A stretch of 52,197 nt of DNA from Alphaproteobacteria bacterium (GCA_016776605.1 JADHTB010000025.1:1-52197); one strand, 5' to 3'. Counted from the stretch's first letter, positions 15,774 to 25,342 are shown. Numbers and translations are program-made. Notes: generated from the letters alone by a model not told the origin.

Positions 15774-16754
15774 ATGAGCGACATATCTCCGCACGGTTTT
15801 CCTTTTCGTCACCTCTTGGGCATTGAGGGGCTTTCGGCGTCCGATATCACCGAAATCCTTGATCTGTCCGACCAATACGTGACGCAGAACCGGCAGGTCG
15901 ATAAAAAACGCTCTCTCCTGGGCGGCCGGACACAGATCAATCTGTTCTTCGAAACCTCGACCCGCACCCGAACTTCGTTCGAATTGGCCGGCAAGCGCCT
16001 GGGCGCCGATGTGATCAACATGACGGCGACGGCTTCGGCCATCAAAAAGGGCGAGACCTTGATCGATACGGCGGCGACCCTGAACGCCATGCACCCCGAT
16101 GTCCTGGTGGTGCGCCATCCCCATTCCGGTGCCGTCGCTCTGTTGAGCCAAAAGATGGATTGCAGTGTTATCAATGCCGGCGATGGCAGCCACGAACATC
16201 CCACCCAGGCTCTGCTCGACGCCTTGACAATCCGCCGTCGTCTAGGCCACCTGCATGGCCTGACCGTGGCCATCTGCGGCGATATTCTGCACAGCCGGGT
16301 GGCGCGGTCGAACATCATGTTGTTGAACATCATGGGCGCCCATGTCCGCGCCATCGCCCCGCCCACTCTGTTGCCCGGCGCCATGGACCGTATGGGGGTC
16401 GAGGTTTTTCATGACATGGCCGAGGGCCTGCGCGACGTGGATATCGTGATGATGCTGCGTCTGCAAAACGAACGCATGAACGGCGCCTATGTGCCCTCGA
16501 CACGGGAATATTACCATTTTTTCGGCCTGGATCAGGCCAAGCTGGCCATGGCCAAGCCGGAAGCCCTGATCATGCATCCCGGTCCCATGAACCGGGGCGT
16601 GGAAATCGACAGCGAGCTGGCCGATGACATCAACCGCAGTGTGATCCGCGAACAGGTGGAAATGGGCGTGGCCGTGCGCATGGCGGTGCTCGATCTACTC
16701 TCGCGGCAAGCTTCCAATCAACCGCCCGTCGGTCCTGAAGGGGCCGTCTTATGA
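15774..16754 (+). CDS. pyrB: Aspartate carbamoyltransferase, catalytic subunit
   Basis: 326 residues. The carbamoyl-phosphate motif STRTRTSFE is at 62-70, the HPTQALLDA motif at 142-150 and the aspartate-side segment [12 protein letters not shown] near residue 265. It condenses carbamoyl phosphate with aspartate in the second step of pyrimidine synthesis. No pyrI regulatory gene is adjacent; instead it overlaps the pyrC-like gene by ATGA (16751-16754), the arrangement in which PyrB and a dihydroorotase-like protein form a complex. A near-leaderless promoter lies directly upstream. Confidence 0.95.
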   Translation: MSDISPHGFPFRHLLGIEGLSASDITEILDLSDQYVTQNRQVDKKRSLLGGRTQINLFFETSTRTRTSFELAGKRLGADVINMTATASAIKKGETLIDTAATLNAMHPDVLVVRHPHSGAVALLSQKMDCSVINAGDGSHEHPTQALLDALTIRRRLGHLHGLTVAICGDILHSRVARSNIMLLNIMGAHVRAIAPPTLLPGAMDRMGVEVFHDMAEGLRDVDIVMMLRLQNERMNGAYVPSTREYYHFFGLDQAKLAMAKPEALIMHPGPMNRGVEIDSELADDINRSVIREQVEMGVAVRMAVLDLLSRQASNQPPVGPEGAVL

Positions 16755-18052
16755 GCGCCACTGCCTATATCAATGCCCGCCTGATAGATCCGGCCAGCGG
16801 CCTTGATGCGTCCGGCGCATTACTGACCGAGGGTGGCCTGATCGCCCAGCTGGGGCCTGAGCTATTCGATGGGGGTGTGCCCGATGGGGTCACGGTAGTG
16901 GATTGCGCCGGCCGGGTGTTGTGCCCCGGCCTGATCGATATGCGCGTCTTTGTCGGCGAGCCCGGCGCCGAGCATAAGGAAACTCTGGCCTCGGCCTCGC
17001 AAGCGGCGGCGGCAGGCGGCGTCACCTGCATCATCGTGCAGCCGAACACGGATCCGGTGATCGACGAGGTGGCGCTGGTCGAGTACATCAAACGCCAGGC
17101 CCGGGACAAGGCGGTGGTGCGGATCCATCCCATGGCCGCGATCACCAAGGGGCTGCGCGGTGAAAAGATGGCCGAACTGGGCCTATTGGCGCAGGCCGAC
17201 GCGGTCGCCTTCACCGATGCGGACCGGGCCGTGGCGAATGCCCAGGTGATGCGCCGGGTGCTCAGCTATGCCTCGGCCTTCAATTTGTTGATCTGCCATT
17301 ATCCGGAGGAACCGGCGCTGGCCGGTGACGGTGTCATGAATGCGGGCGAGGTGGCCATGCGTCTTGGCCTGCCTGGTATTCCGACCCAGGCTGAAACCAT
17401 CATGGTGGAACGCGATCTGCGGCTGGTGGAAATGACTGGCGGACGTTACCACGCCGCCTGTTTGTCCACGGCCCAGGCAATCGAGGCGTTGGCCCTGGGC
17501 AAGGCGCGGGGGCTGCCGGTATCGGCGGCGGCGGCGGTGCACAGCTTTGCCCTGAACGAGTCCGCCGTGGGGGAATACCGCACCTTTGCCAAGACCGCGC
17601 CGCCGTTGCGGAGCGAGGCCGACCGACAGGCCGTCGTCGCGGGCCTGGCGGATGGTACGATCGATGTGATCTGCTCCTGCCACGATCCGCAGGATGTGGA
17701 ATCCAAGCGCTTGCCGTTCGAGCTGGCCGCGACCGGCATCATCGGCCTGGAAACCATGCTGCCCCTGGCGCTGGAACTGTATCACAACGGCGCCATCGGT
17801 CTGTCCGACCTGTTGGCGAAAATGACCAGCCGCCCGGCGCAATTGCTGGGCCTGCGCGGCGGCAAGTTGTCACCGGGCGCGCCGGCTGATCTGCTGATTT
17901 TCGATCCCGATAAACCCTGGCGCATCGACGAGGACGGCTTTCGCAGCAAGGCGAAAAATACCCCTTATCATGACCGCCCGGTACAAGGCCGGCCCTGGCG
18001 CACCATCGTTGACGGAAAGGTCATATACGCCGATCCTGAAAGTGGAGATTAA
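16751..18052 (+). CDS. pyrC: Dihydroorotase-like PyrC, probably a non-catalytic PyrB partner
   Basis: 433 residues with the amidohydrolase barrel. The metal motif DxHxH of active dihydroorotases (after PGLID) reads D63-M-R-V-F here, so both metal-binding His are missing, and the later [19 protein letters not shown] is typical of the PyrX-like class. In Pseudomonas such PyrX proteins are structural subunits required for PyrB activity, and a separate PyrC does the hydrolysis. It overlaps pyrB by four bases and is followed three bases later by plsY. It may be catalytically dead or use other ligands; a true pyrC should exist elsewhere in the genome. Confidence 0.85.
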   Translation: MSATAYINARLIDPASGLDASGALLTEGGLIAQLGPELFDGGVPDGVTVVDCAGRVLCPGLIDMRVFVGEPGAEHKETLASASQAAAAGGVTCIIVQPNTDPVIDEVALVEYIKRQARDKAVVRIHPMAAITKGLRGEKMAELGLLAQADAVAFTDADRAVANAQVMRRVLSYASAFNLLICHYPEEPALAGDGVMNAGEVAMRLGLPGIPTQAETIMVERDLRLVEMTGGRYHAACLSTAQAIEALALGKARGLPVSAAAAVHSFALNESAVGEYRTFAKTAPPLRSEADRQAVVAGLADGTIDVICSCHDPQDVESKRLPFELAATGIIGLETMLPLALELYHNGAIGLSDLLAKMTSRPAQLLGLRGGKLSPGAPADLLIFDPDKPWRIDEDGFRSKAKNTPYHDRPVQGRPWRTIVDGKVIYADPESGD

Positions 18053-18055
18053 GGA

Positions 18056-18676
18056 ATGCCAACGCCGTTGGGTGATCTTACTTACATCTGGCCATATTGG
18101 GCTGCTGGCGCCTTGGGTTATCTGCTGGGGTCCATCCCCTTTGGCCTGATATTGACCCGGCTTGCCGGCCTTGGCGACGTGCGGTCCATCGGTTCGGGCA
18201 GTATTGGCGCCACCAACGTGCTGCGAACGGGCAACAAGGGCCTGGCCGCCCTAACCCTGTTGCTGGACGGCGGCAAGGGGGCGGCGGCATATTTTCTAGG
18301 CGCTATGTACGGCCCCGATATGGCGGTTCTGGCCGGGGCCGGGGCCTTCATCGGGCATCTGTTTCCCATCTGGCTGCGCTTTCACGGCGGCAAGGGCGTC
18401 GCCACCTTTATTGGTGTGTTGCTGGCCGCGAACTGGCCCGCCGGCGTGCTTTGTTGTCTGACCTGGTTGGCGGTCGCCGCCGTGTTGCGCTATTCCTCAC
18501 TCGCCTCGTTGATTGCGGCGCTGGCGGGACCTTGTTACGCTTATTGGCTGGGCAATTGGCAGATTATGGAGCTGACGGCTTTCATGACCGTCCTTATCTT
18601 CGTCCGGCACCACCAGAACATCCGCCGTCTGTTTAACGGTACGGAACCTAAAATCGGCGCAAAAAAGGCAGCCTGA
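18056..18676 (+). CDS. plsY: Acyl-phosphate:glycerol-3-phosphate acyltransferase
   Basis: 206 residues, five or more membrane helices. The three PlsY motifs are visible: GSIPFG (25-30), [14 protein letters not shown] (44-57) followed by DGGKGAAA, and [13 protein letters not shown]. It makes lysophosphatidic acid from glycerol 3-phosphate and acyl phosphate at the inner membrane. It starts three bases after the pyrC stop, in the common alphaproteobacterial order pyrB-pyrC-plsY. Confidence 0.95.
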   Translation: MPTPLGDLTYIWPYWAAGALGYLLGSIPFGLILTRLAGLGDVRSIGSGSIGATNVLRTGNKGLAALTLLLDGGKGAAAYFLGAMYGPDMAVLAGAGAFIGHLFPIWLRFHGGKGVATFIGVLLAANWPAGVLCCLTWLAVAAVLRYSSLASLIAALAGPCYAYWLGNWQIMELTAFMTVLIFVRHHQNIRRLFNGTEPKIGAKKAA

Positions 18677-18790
18677 CAAGTCCGGGCATCTTTGATTGCG
18701 CGGCTGGCAGCGGTTGGTTATGGTCCGGCCTCCGCGCTGAAGCGAAGTCGGCGGCGGGATAGAATTTTCTTGAATTAGGAGCACATTTGC

Positions 18791-19036
18791 ATGGTCGAAG
18801 TGGGCGGTATCGCGGCCGATCGGTTGCGGCAATTTATTGAGCGGATCGAACGGCTGGAAGAGGAAAAGGCAGCCCTGACCTCCGATGTGCGCGAGGTCTA
18901 TTCCGAGGCCAAGGCCGTTGGCTTCGACCCCAAGGTGATGCGTCAGGTGGTCAGGCTGCGGAAGATGAACGCCGCCGATCAGCAGGAGATGGAAGCCCTG
19001 ATCGATGTTTATAAACACGCCTTGGGCATGGAGTGA
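18791..19036 (+). CDS. gapR: GapR family DNA-binding protein (DUF2312)
   Basis: 81 residues. The start MVEVGGIAADRLRQFIERIERLEEEK is a long coiled-coil helix, followed by EVYSEAKAVGFDPKVMRQVVRLRKM, which is the signature of this family. GapR is a nucleoid-associated protein that clamps overtwisted AT-rich DNA in Caulobacter and other alphaproteobacteria. An AGGAGC site lies about 9 bases before the ATG. The presence of this family strongly supports an alphaproteobacterial host. Confidence 0.93.
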   Translation: MVEVGGIAADRLRQFIERIERLEEEKAALTSDVREVYSEAKAVGFDPKVMRQVVRLRKMNAADQQEMEALIDVYKHALGME

Positions 19037-19039
19037 TCG

Positions 19040-19171
19040 ATGACGCGCCGGATCAAGTCCGTTGCTGTTTGCGGCAGCGGCACCATGGGCGCGGGCATCG
19101 CAGCCCTGTGCGCCATCCCCAAAATGCTGCAGGTCCTGCGCGCCGCCGGCGCCTGGCACCCGGTGCCGTAG
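19040..19171 (+). pseudogene. Truncated 3-hydroxyacyl-CoA dehydrogenase N-terminus
   Basis: A 43-residue frame starts three bases after gapR. Residues 1-24 read as the Rossmann start of a 3-hydroxyacyl-CoA dehydrogenase (VAVCGSGTMGAGIAALCA, with GxGxMG). From residue 25 the sequence no longer fits the family and stops at TAG 19169. The break probably marks a deletion or insertion boundary; the P-type ATPase follows. Bases 19172-19378 hold nothing else recognisable. Confidence 0.65.
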
Positions 19172-19378
19172 GCGGCCTGCAAAACGGAACATCAACAATT
19201 CACGTCACGGGGCCTCTCCCTACGAATTTCGCTGTTTTCAGACTCCGCGCATGAAGGCATTGCCGCTTAACAGTGGTGGGGCACAAATCTATACTGCACG
19301 TTCTGCTATATAGTTTTGCGGGGAGGGGGATGCATCGTTGTTATGGCACACCCGTCGCTGGCTCGTTTGAAGGCTTTC

Positions 19379-22066
19379 ATGTCCGATTTTCACAAGCTGC
19401 CCCTCGCCACTCTCTATACCGAGTTGGGCAGTTCCGCCGCGGGTCTGACCCAGCAGGAGGCCGCACGGCGGCTGGAACAGCACGGTCCTAACGAGCTGCG
19501 CGTCAGGCAAAACGTCCCGGAAATCGTCAAGTTTCTGCTGCAGTTCAAGAATTTCTTCGCGTTGCTGCTGATGGTTGGCGGCGCGCTCGCGTTCTTCGCG
19601 GAGCGACTCGATCCCGGACAAGGGAACCTCTATATCGCCATTGCCCTGCTTGGGGTGGTGCTGCTGAACGCGGTGTTTACCTATGTCCAGGAACGCCAGA
19701 GCGGACAAATCATGGACAGCTTCCGCCGGATGCTGCCTGCCATGGTCACGGTGCTGCGCGACGGGCAGCCGCGACGGGCGCAGGCGGAGGCGTTGGTCCC
19801 CGGCGACGTGATCCTGTTGTACGAAGGCGACCGCGTGCCAGCGGACGGCCGCCTGATCGCGGCAAGCCAACTCGAGGTCGACTGCGCCAGTCTGACCGGC
19901 GAGAGTGAGCCGCAGCGTCTCGATCCCGAGGCCCGCCACGACAACATCCTCGAAAGCCGCAATATGGTGTTCTCGGGCACGCTGGTGCAAAGCGGCGAAG
20001 GCCGGGTGCTGGTCTGCAATACGGGCATGACCACCCAGATCGGCAGCATCGTCGCGCTGACCAAGGCGACCGAAGAGACCGAGACGCCGATCCACCGGGA
20101 GCTCAACTATTTCATCAAGGTCATCAGCGCGATCGCGATCTTCCTCGGCGTGCTGTTCTTTTTGGTCAGCGTCGCCACCGGTAACGGCGCTATTGCCAGC
20201 CTGATCTTTGCCATCGGCATTATTGTCGCGAATGTGCCGGAAGGGCTGCTGCCGACGGTCACGCTTGCTCTCACCATGGCGAGCAAACGCATGGCAACCA
20301 AGAACGCCCTCATCAAAAACCTGGAAAGCGTCGAGACGCTGGGTAGTACCACAGTGATTTGCACCGACAAGACCGGCACGTTGACGCAGAACCGCCTGGG
20401 CGTGAACACGGTGGTTCTCGGCGGACGTGAATATACGGCCGGTGACCGCGGCGTCGCCGACGATCCAATCGGCGGTTACGCTCTGCAATGCATGGTGCTT
20501 TGCAACGCCGCCGATCTTACCGACGGCGGATTTTCGGGCGATGCAACCGACGGTGCGCTGCTGCTCTACGTCAATGAAATCGCCGATCTCGGCCGCATCC
20601 GCCGGGCCGAGAAACTGGCCGAGCTGCCGTTCAACTATGCCACCCGGCGAATGATCGTGACCTATAACGCACCAGATGGCGGCGCGCCACGCGCCTATGT
20701 CAAGGGTGCCCCCGAAGCGGTACTTGATATGTGCGACCGCATCATGCTCGACAGCCGGACCGAGCCACTGACAATAGAACGGCGCGAGGCCGCGATTGAT
20801 GATTACCGCAGGATTGCGGGCCGTGGCGAACGCGGCCTGGCCTATGCGTGGCGGCCCGCCGACGACGGCGAGCTGCCGGAAGACGGCTACATCTTTATCG
20901 GCCTTACCGGCATGATCGACCCGCCGCGGACGGAGGTGCCGGAGGCGATGGCGAAATGCCACCAGGCCGGTATCAAGGTTGTGATGATCACCGGCGATTA
21001 CGGCCTCACCGCGTCGACCATCGCGCGCCAGATTGGGCTGATTTCCGGCCCCGGCACGGTGATCCATGGCGACGAACTTTCAACCATGAGCGACATCGCG
21101 CTGGCGAATATATTGTCGAACAGCGAGGAGATCATTTTCGCCCGTATTGCGCCGGCGCAGAAGCTGCGCGTCGTACAGGCATTTCAGGCACTTGGCGAAA
21201 CCGTCACCGTAACCGGCGACGGGGTCAACGATGCACCCGCGCTGAAGAACGCGGATATGGGCGTCGCCATGGGGCGCATGGGCACCGATGTCGCCAAGGA
21301 GGCGAGTGATATGGTGTTGATGGACGACAATTTCGCAACCATAGTCACCGCGATCGAGGAAGGCCGGACGATCTTCGACAATATCAAGAAATTCATCGCC
21401 TATATCCTGACCAGTAACATACCCGAGATCCTGCCCTTTATCGCCTATGTGCTGCTCGACATTCCGCTGCCGCTAACGGTGGTTCTGATTCTCAGCATCG
21501 ACCTGGGCACGGATATTCTGCCGGCGCTGGGGCTCGGCGCGGAGCGGGCCGAAACCGACGTAATGAAGAAAAAGCCGCGCCCGCGCGGCGAGCGGCTGCT
21601 CTCGCGCAACCTGCTGCTGATGAGCTATGGCGTCGTCGGCCTGATCCAGGCCGCCGCCGGCTTCTTCAGCTATTTCGTAATCCTCTATGCCGGCGGCTGG
21701 CAGTGGGGCCAGGAGCTTGCCAATGATGACACGCTCTATCGGACCGCGATCACCGGCTTCTTTGCCTCGATCATCATCTGTCAGATCGCCGACGTGATCA
21801 TCTGCCGGACGCGGCGTCAGAGCCTGCTGAGCGTGGGCTTCCTGTCAAACCGGCTGGTGCTTCTTGGCATCGGTACTGAACTTGTACTACTCGCACTGAT
21901 CTCTTACGTGCCAGCGTGCAACATTTTCTTCGGCACCGAACCACTCGCGCCCTGGCAACTGGCGCTGAGCCTGCCCTTTGCCGTCCTCATCCTGCTTGGT
22001 GACGAGCTGCGTCGTTATTTCGTGCGGCGCGAGAACCCGTTCGTTTTAGAGTGGCTGACATGGTGA
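19379..22066 (+). CDS. P-type cation ATPase resembling Na,K-ATPase alpha (P2C-like)
   Basis: 895 residues from the chosen ATG (in-frame alternatives at 19343 and TTG 19316; 19379 has GAAGG six bases upstream). The phosphorylation site is CTDKTGTLTQ with Asp330. Ion-site residues line up with animal Na,K-ATPase: Glu288 in NVPEGLL (M4), Ser679 and Glu683 in TSNIPE (M5), Asp708 and Asp712 in IDLGTD (M6). In the C-terminal part GVVGLIQAAAGFFSYFVIL, QIADVIICRTRR and GDELRRYFVRR also mirror the animal protein. Ser rather than Lys in M5 favours Na,K- over H,K-type ion use. No beta-subunit gene is near. Expected to move Na+ out and possibly K+ in across the inner membrane; transport direction is inferred from family. 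Confidence 0.88.
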   Translation: MSDFHKLPLATLYTELGSSAAGLTQQEAARRLEQHGPNELRVRQNVPEIVKFLLQFKNFFALLLMVGGALAFFAERLDPGQGNLYIAIALLGVVLLNAVFTYVQERQSGQIMDSFRRMLPAMVTVLRDGQPRRAQAEALVPGDVILLYEGDRVPADGRLIAASQLEVDCASLTGESEPQRLDPEARHDNILESRNMVFSGTLVQSGEGRVLVCNTGMTTQIGSIVALTKATEETETPIHRELNYFIKVISAIAIFLGVLFFLVSVATGNGAIASLIFAIGIIVANVPEGLLPTVTLALTMASKRMATKNALIKNLESVETLGSTTVICTDKTGTLTQNRLGVNTVVLGGREYTAGDRGVADDPIGGYALQCMVLCNAADLTDGGFSGDATDGALLLYVNEIADLGRIRRAEKLAELPFNYATRRMIVTYNAPDGGAPRAYVKGAPEAVLDMCDRIMLDSRTEPLTIERREAAIDDYRRIAGRGERGLAYAWRPADDGELPEDGYIFIGLTGMIDPPRTEVPEAMAKCHQAGIKVVMITGDYGLTASTIARQIGLISGPGTVIHGDELSTMSDIALANILSNSEEIIFARIAPAQKLRVVQAFQALGETVTVTGDGVNDAPALKNADMGVAMGRMGTDVAKEASDMVLMDDNFATIVTAIEEGRTIFDNIKKFIAYILTSNIPEILPFIAYVLLDIPLPLTVVLILSIDLGTDILPALGLGAERAETDVMKKKPRPRGERLLSRNLLLMSYGVVGLIQAAAGFFSYFVILYAGGWQWGQELANDDTLYRTAITGFFASIIICQIADVIICRTRRQSLLSVGFLSNRLVLLGIGTELVLLALISYVPACNIFFGTEPLAPWQLALSLPFAVLILLGDELRRYFVRRENPFVLEWLTW

Positions 22067-22102
22067 GCGGGTGGGTAAGTCAATCTAGAAAATGGTCCAG
22101 AT

Positions 22103-23026
22103 CTATTTGTTCAGGCAATGCAGGGGCAGGCCGGGGCGGGGCCAGTCCATGGCGATCAGACGTCCGGTGGCCGCCAGGGTGATATAGGCGGTTTGCAGGT
22201 TCGGGCCGCCGAAACAAATGTTCGTGGTCATGATGTCCGGCATGGGGATGAATTCCACCACGCCGCCGGTTGGCGAGGCAACGGTGATGCCCCCGGTCAT
22301 CAGGGTGGCGACACAGATGTTGCCGTTAGCTTCCAGGGCCAAAGAGTCGAAACGTACATTGCCCTCGGGCGCCATGATCAGATCGCCCCATTCAATGGCC
22401 GGCCAGGGCCGCCGCGCCAATTGTCCCTCGCCAACGATGTCCCAGGCAACCAGGCGGCCCGCGTCGGTCTCGGCCGCGTAAATGCGCTTGTCGTCCGGTG
22501 ACAGGCCGATGCCGTTCGGTTTGGCCAGGGGGTGCATGGCTTCGACAATCAGGCTGCCGTCGGATCGCGCGTAGTAAATCGCGCCGTGAACCAGCTCCCG
22601 CTCCCAGGACTTGCCCAGATCGGTGAACCAGAAATTTCCCTGGGCATCAAAAACGATATCGTTCGGCCCACTCAATGGACGGCCGTTGCATTCGCTGTAC
22701 AAAACCTCGACCGCGCCGGTTTCCAGATCGACCCGTTCGATGCGTCCGGAGACATAATCGTCCGCCGGGGCCGTGGGATGGTTCTGGCCGTCATCGACGC
22801 CCCATTTAAAGCCGCCATTGTTGCAGATATAGACCTTGCCGTCGGGGCCCAGGGCGGCGCCGTTGGGGCCACCGCCGGTCTTGGCGATAATTTCCTGCCG
22901 GCCGTCCGGGCGCACGCGGGTCAGGGTCTGGCGTTCTATCTCCACCAGGATGATGGAGCCGTCGGGCATGGCGATGGGGCCTTCGGGGAATTGCAACCCG
23001 GAGGTGATTTCTCTGAACTCGGTCAT
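22103..23026 (-). CDS. SMP-30/gluconolactonase-like beta-propeller hydrolase
   Basis: 307 residues of six-bladed propeller. FPEGPIAMPDG near residues 14-24 carries the metal-ligand Glu, GGPNGAALGPDGKVYICNNGG and LSGPNDIVFDAQGNFWFTD carry the Asn/Asp ligands, and PNGIGLSPDDKRIYAAET completes the set. These proteins hydrolyse sugar lactones or similar esters with a divalent metal. It stands between the ATPase (convergent) and the NIPSNAP gene on its own strand, 24 bases away. Likely part of a catabolic pathway; substrate unknown. Confidence 0.88.
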   Translation of the reverse strand: MTEFREITSGLQFPEGPIAMPDGSIILVEIERQTLTRVRPDGRQEIIAKTGGGPNGAALGPDGKVYICNNGGFKWGVDDGQNHPTAPADDYVSGRIERVDLETGAVEVLYSECNGRPLSGPNDIVFDAQGNFWFTDLGKSWERELVHGAIYYARSDGSLIVEAMHPLAKPNGIGLSPDDKRIYAAETDAGRLVAWDIVGEGQLARRPWPAIEWGDLIMAPEGNVRFDSLALEANGNICVATLMTGGITVASPTGGVVEFIPMPDIMTTNICFGGPNLQTAYITLAATGRLIAMDWPRPGLPLHCLNK

Positions 23027-23050
23027 GTGGGCCTCATTTGATGTTTGCTG

Positions 23051-23686
23051 CTATTTCAGCGGCGAAAACGGTGCCGGCAGCAACAGCATGTTCTGCATCT
23101 CTTCCAGTAACGGTCCGCCCGTGCCCAGGAAGGCCTGCCAATCTGGATCGGCGCCGGCAGCGGCCCGCGCCTTGGTCCGATGGGCCAGATCGTCATAGAC
23201 CCACAGATGGGAAACCTCGTTCGGGTTTTCCGCTTCCGTGTGCCACAGGCAGACGTTTTGCGAATGACGCTCGCGTACGGGCATGGCGCCCGAAATGGCA
23301 TCGACAAAGGTCGCGGCCTTGCCGATCCGGGTCTTGTAATAGCGGTATTCGTAAATATTGCCGCTGCCACTGGGCGCCTTCAAGGGCAGGCGCGGATGCA
23401 TCAGACGGATCTCCTGGCGCCGGATCAACGGCTGCACGTGGGCTACGTATTCGGTCCGCCATTCCGCATTTTGCCCCAACCCGGCACGGGCCTCGGCCCG
23501 GGCGTTGAGGTCGTCGTAGGACCAAAGATGCAGAACTTGGTTCAGGGTGCCGAACTCGCTGAACCAATAGCCCTCCATCTTGCCGTAATTGTTGCCCCGG
23601 ATTTTGACCGCCCGTTCTTCGGCCAGCTTCAGGAATTCCGGCACCTTGCCGGGCCACAAGGTATAAATTCTCAATTCATGTATCAT
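23051..23686 (-). CDS. NIPSNAP family protein with two ferredoxin-like domains
   Basis: 211 residues. The first domain starts MIHELRIYTLWPGKVPEFL and contains the GYWFSEFGTLNQVLHLWSYDD strand; the second begins IYEYRYYKTRIGKAATFV and repeats the pattern with EVSHLWVYDDLAHR. This duplicated dimeric alpha-beta barrel is the NIPSNAP layout; the molecular role is unknown in bacteria. The ATG at 23686 is preferred because GGGGAGGAAC precedes it and because upstream codons are antisense to the ArfB gene. It is upstream of the SMP-30 gene and probably co-transcribed with it. Confidence 0.87.
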   Translation of the reverse strand: MIHELRIYTLWPGKVPEFLKLAEERAVKIRGNNYGKMEGYWFSEFGTLNQVLHLWSYDDLNARAEARAGLGQNAEWRTEYVAHVQPLIRRQEIRLMHPRLPLKAPSGSGNIYEYRYYKTRIGKAATFVDAISGAMPVRERHSQNVCLWHTEAENPNEVSHLWVYDDLAHRTKARAAAGADPDWQAFLGTGGPLLEEMQNMLLLPAPFSPLK

Positions 23687-23768
23687 GCTGTTGTTCCTCC
23701 CCTTCGGGTTCAATCTTGCCAACAGACGGCATATAAATGCAAGCACCCGCAACCCCACGGACAAATGG

Positions 23769-24191
23769 ATGATACAGGTCACCGCCAGCATTAGTTTGTC
23801 CGAGGACGAGATTGAGGAACGCTTCATCCGCGCGCCGGGTCCGGGCGGGCAGAATGTGAACAAGGTCGCCACGGCGGTGCAATTGCGCTTTGACGCCGCC
23901 AACAGCCCGGCCCTGTCGCCGGCCGTGTTGCGCCGTCTGGCTCTGCTGGCCGGCAGCCGCATGACCCGGGCCGGCACCATCGTGCTGACCGCCAGCCGGT
24001 TTCGCAGCCAGGAGCGCAACCGCCAGGACGCCCTGGCGCGTTTATTGGAGTTGATCCGCGCCGCTGCCACGCCGCCAAAATACCGCCGGCCCACGAAACC
24101 AAGCCTGGGCGCCAAGCGGCGCCGGCTGGAGGGCAAGCGCAAACGCAGCGGCGTGAAAAAAACCCGTGGCGCCGTCGGCCCACACGATTGA
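23769..24191 (+). CDS. arfB: Ribosome-rescue peptidyl-tRNA hydrolase (RF-1 domain)
   Basis: 140 residues. The class-1 release-factor domain carries the catalytic GGQ at residues 26-28 (RAPGPGGQNVNK). The basic tail from about 105 onward (Lys/Arg-rich, KRRRLEGKRKRSGVKK) fits the mRNA channel of stalled ribosomes. It lacks the codon-recognition domains, so it is ArfB/YaeJ and not a release factor. It starts 82 bases divergently from the NIPSNAP gene; the SDR gene follows 12 bases after its stop. Confidence 0.93.
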   Translation: MIQVTASISLSEDEIEERFIRAPGPGGQNVNKVATAVQLRFDAANSPALSPAVLRRLALLAGSRMTRAGTIVLTASRFRSQERNRQDALARLLELIRAAATPPKYRRPTKPSLGAKRRRLEGKRKRSGVKKTRGAVGPHD

Positions 24192-24203
24192 AGGAGTAGT
24201 CCT

Positions 24204-24974
24204 ATGCGGTTTCAGAATAAGGCAGTCATCGTAACAGGTGGCTCGTCGGGGATTGGCCGGGCCATCTGCCAAACCCTGGCGCGGGAAGGCGCCGCCGTGA
24301 CGGTCTTTGACCGCACGGAGGAGGTGCGCGAGGGTGGCCGGCCCACGGTGGCGGAGATTGTGGAAGCCGGCGGCCAGGCCGACTTCGTGCAAGGCGATGT
24401 GACATCGTGGGACGATTTGGACCGGGTGGTGAGCGAGGTGGCCACACGCCACGGCCGCCTTGACGTGATGATCAACAATGCCGCCACGTCCGTGGGCAAG
24501 CCTTTGCTGGAAACCTCGGAAGCGGAATGGGAGCAGGTGATGGCGGTCAACGCCAAGGGGGTGTTCCTGGGCTGCAAGCGGGCGGTGCAGCAAATGATAA
24601 ATCAGGCGGTGCGGGCCGAGGCGCGGGGCCGTATCGTCAATATTTCATCCCAGCACGGGATGATTTCCTCTCCTGGGGATATTGCCTACGGCACCGGCAA
24701 GGCGGCGGTGGTTTATATGACCCGGCAGATCGCCGCCGACTATGGCGCCCAACAGATCATTTGCAACGCCGTGGCACCGGGCAAGATCATCACCGGCAAG
24801 CCGGGCCGCGCCAACGATGCCGAAATGATTGAATATTCAGAGCGGCGTACGCCTTTGCCGCGCCTCGGGACCCCCGATGACGTGGCCAGCGCGGTGGCCT
24901 TCCTGGCCAGTGACGAGGCGCGCTATATTACTGGCGAAAACCTTATGGTCGATGGCGGTTGGATGGCGGCATGA
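24204..24974 (+). CDS. Short-chain dehydrogenase (glucose/3-oxoacyl reductase-like)
   Basis: 256 residues, classical SDR: TGGSSGIG at 11-18, INNAA around 88-92, a Ser in IVNISSQHG and the YxxxK pair in AYGTGKAAV. The C-terminal IVDGG-type ending reads GENLMVDGGWMAA. A Shine-Dalgarno AAGGAG is 9 bases before the ATG. It lies 12 bases after arfB and overlaps the DUF952 gene by four bases, so all three may be co-transcribed. Substrate unknown. Confidence 0.9.
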   Translation: MRFQNKAVIVTGGSSGIGRAICQTLAREGAAVTVFDRTEEVREGGRPTVAEIVEAGGQADFVQGDVTSWDDLDRVVSEVATRHGRLDVMINNAATSVGKPLLETSEAEWEQVMAVNAKGVFLGCKRAVQQMINQAVRAEARGRIVNISSQHGMISSPGDIAYGTGKAAVVYMTRQIAADYGAQQIICNAVAPGKIITGKPGRANDAEMIEYSERRTPLPRLGTPDDVASAVAFLASDEARYITGENLMVDGGWMAA

Positions 24975-25342
24975 GCGAGGAACTGATCTATCACTGTTGC
25001 CCCGCCGAGGCTTGGCGCGCGGCGGAAGCCAGCGGCGCCTATGCCGGTTCGCCCGATGACCGGCGGGATGGCTTTATCCATTTTTCCACCCAGGCCCAGG
25101 TTCGGACCAGCACGGCCAAGCACCGGGCGGGGCAGGCGGGCCTGATCCTGCTGGTGGTTGCCGCCGATAAACTAGGCCCGGCATTGAAATGGGAGCCCTC
25201 CCGTGGCGGTCAGCTTTTCCCGCACCTTTATGGCGATCTACCGGTGGACGCAGTCATACAGGCCATCGACCTGCCCTTGGGCGCCGATGGCCTGCATATA
25301 TTCCCAGATGGCTATCCGCCGCTGGAGGCGGCCGCGCTCTAG
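24971..25342 (+). CDS. DUF952 family protein
   Basis: 123 residues. The family pattern is visible: IYHCCPAEAWRAAEASGAYAG, DGFIHFSTQAQV, LKWEPSRGGQLFPHLYGDLPVDAV. The fold is related to ADP-ribosyltransferase-like small proteins but the biochemical role is not known. The ATG overlaps the SDR stop as ATGA (24971-24974). Its end overlaps the convergent class II aldolase stop by four bases. Confidence 0.88.
   Translation: MSEELIYHCCPAEAWRAAEASGAYAGSPDDRRDGFIHFSTQAQVRTSTAKHRAGQAGLILLVVAADKLGPALKWEPSRGGQLFPHLYGDLPVDAVIQAIDLPLGADGLHIFPDGYPPLEAAAL

Noticed and set aside
19289..21067. Long open frame on the minus strand (592 codons)
   Set aside because: It is antisense to the P-type ATPase, whose plus-strand product has all motifs. 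GC-rich third positions produce such shadow frames.
23687..24142. Long N-terminal extension of the NIPSNAP gene
   Set aside because: The extra codons are antisense to the ArfB gene and lack a start signal, while the ATG at 23686 has a good ribosome-binding site.
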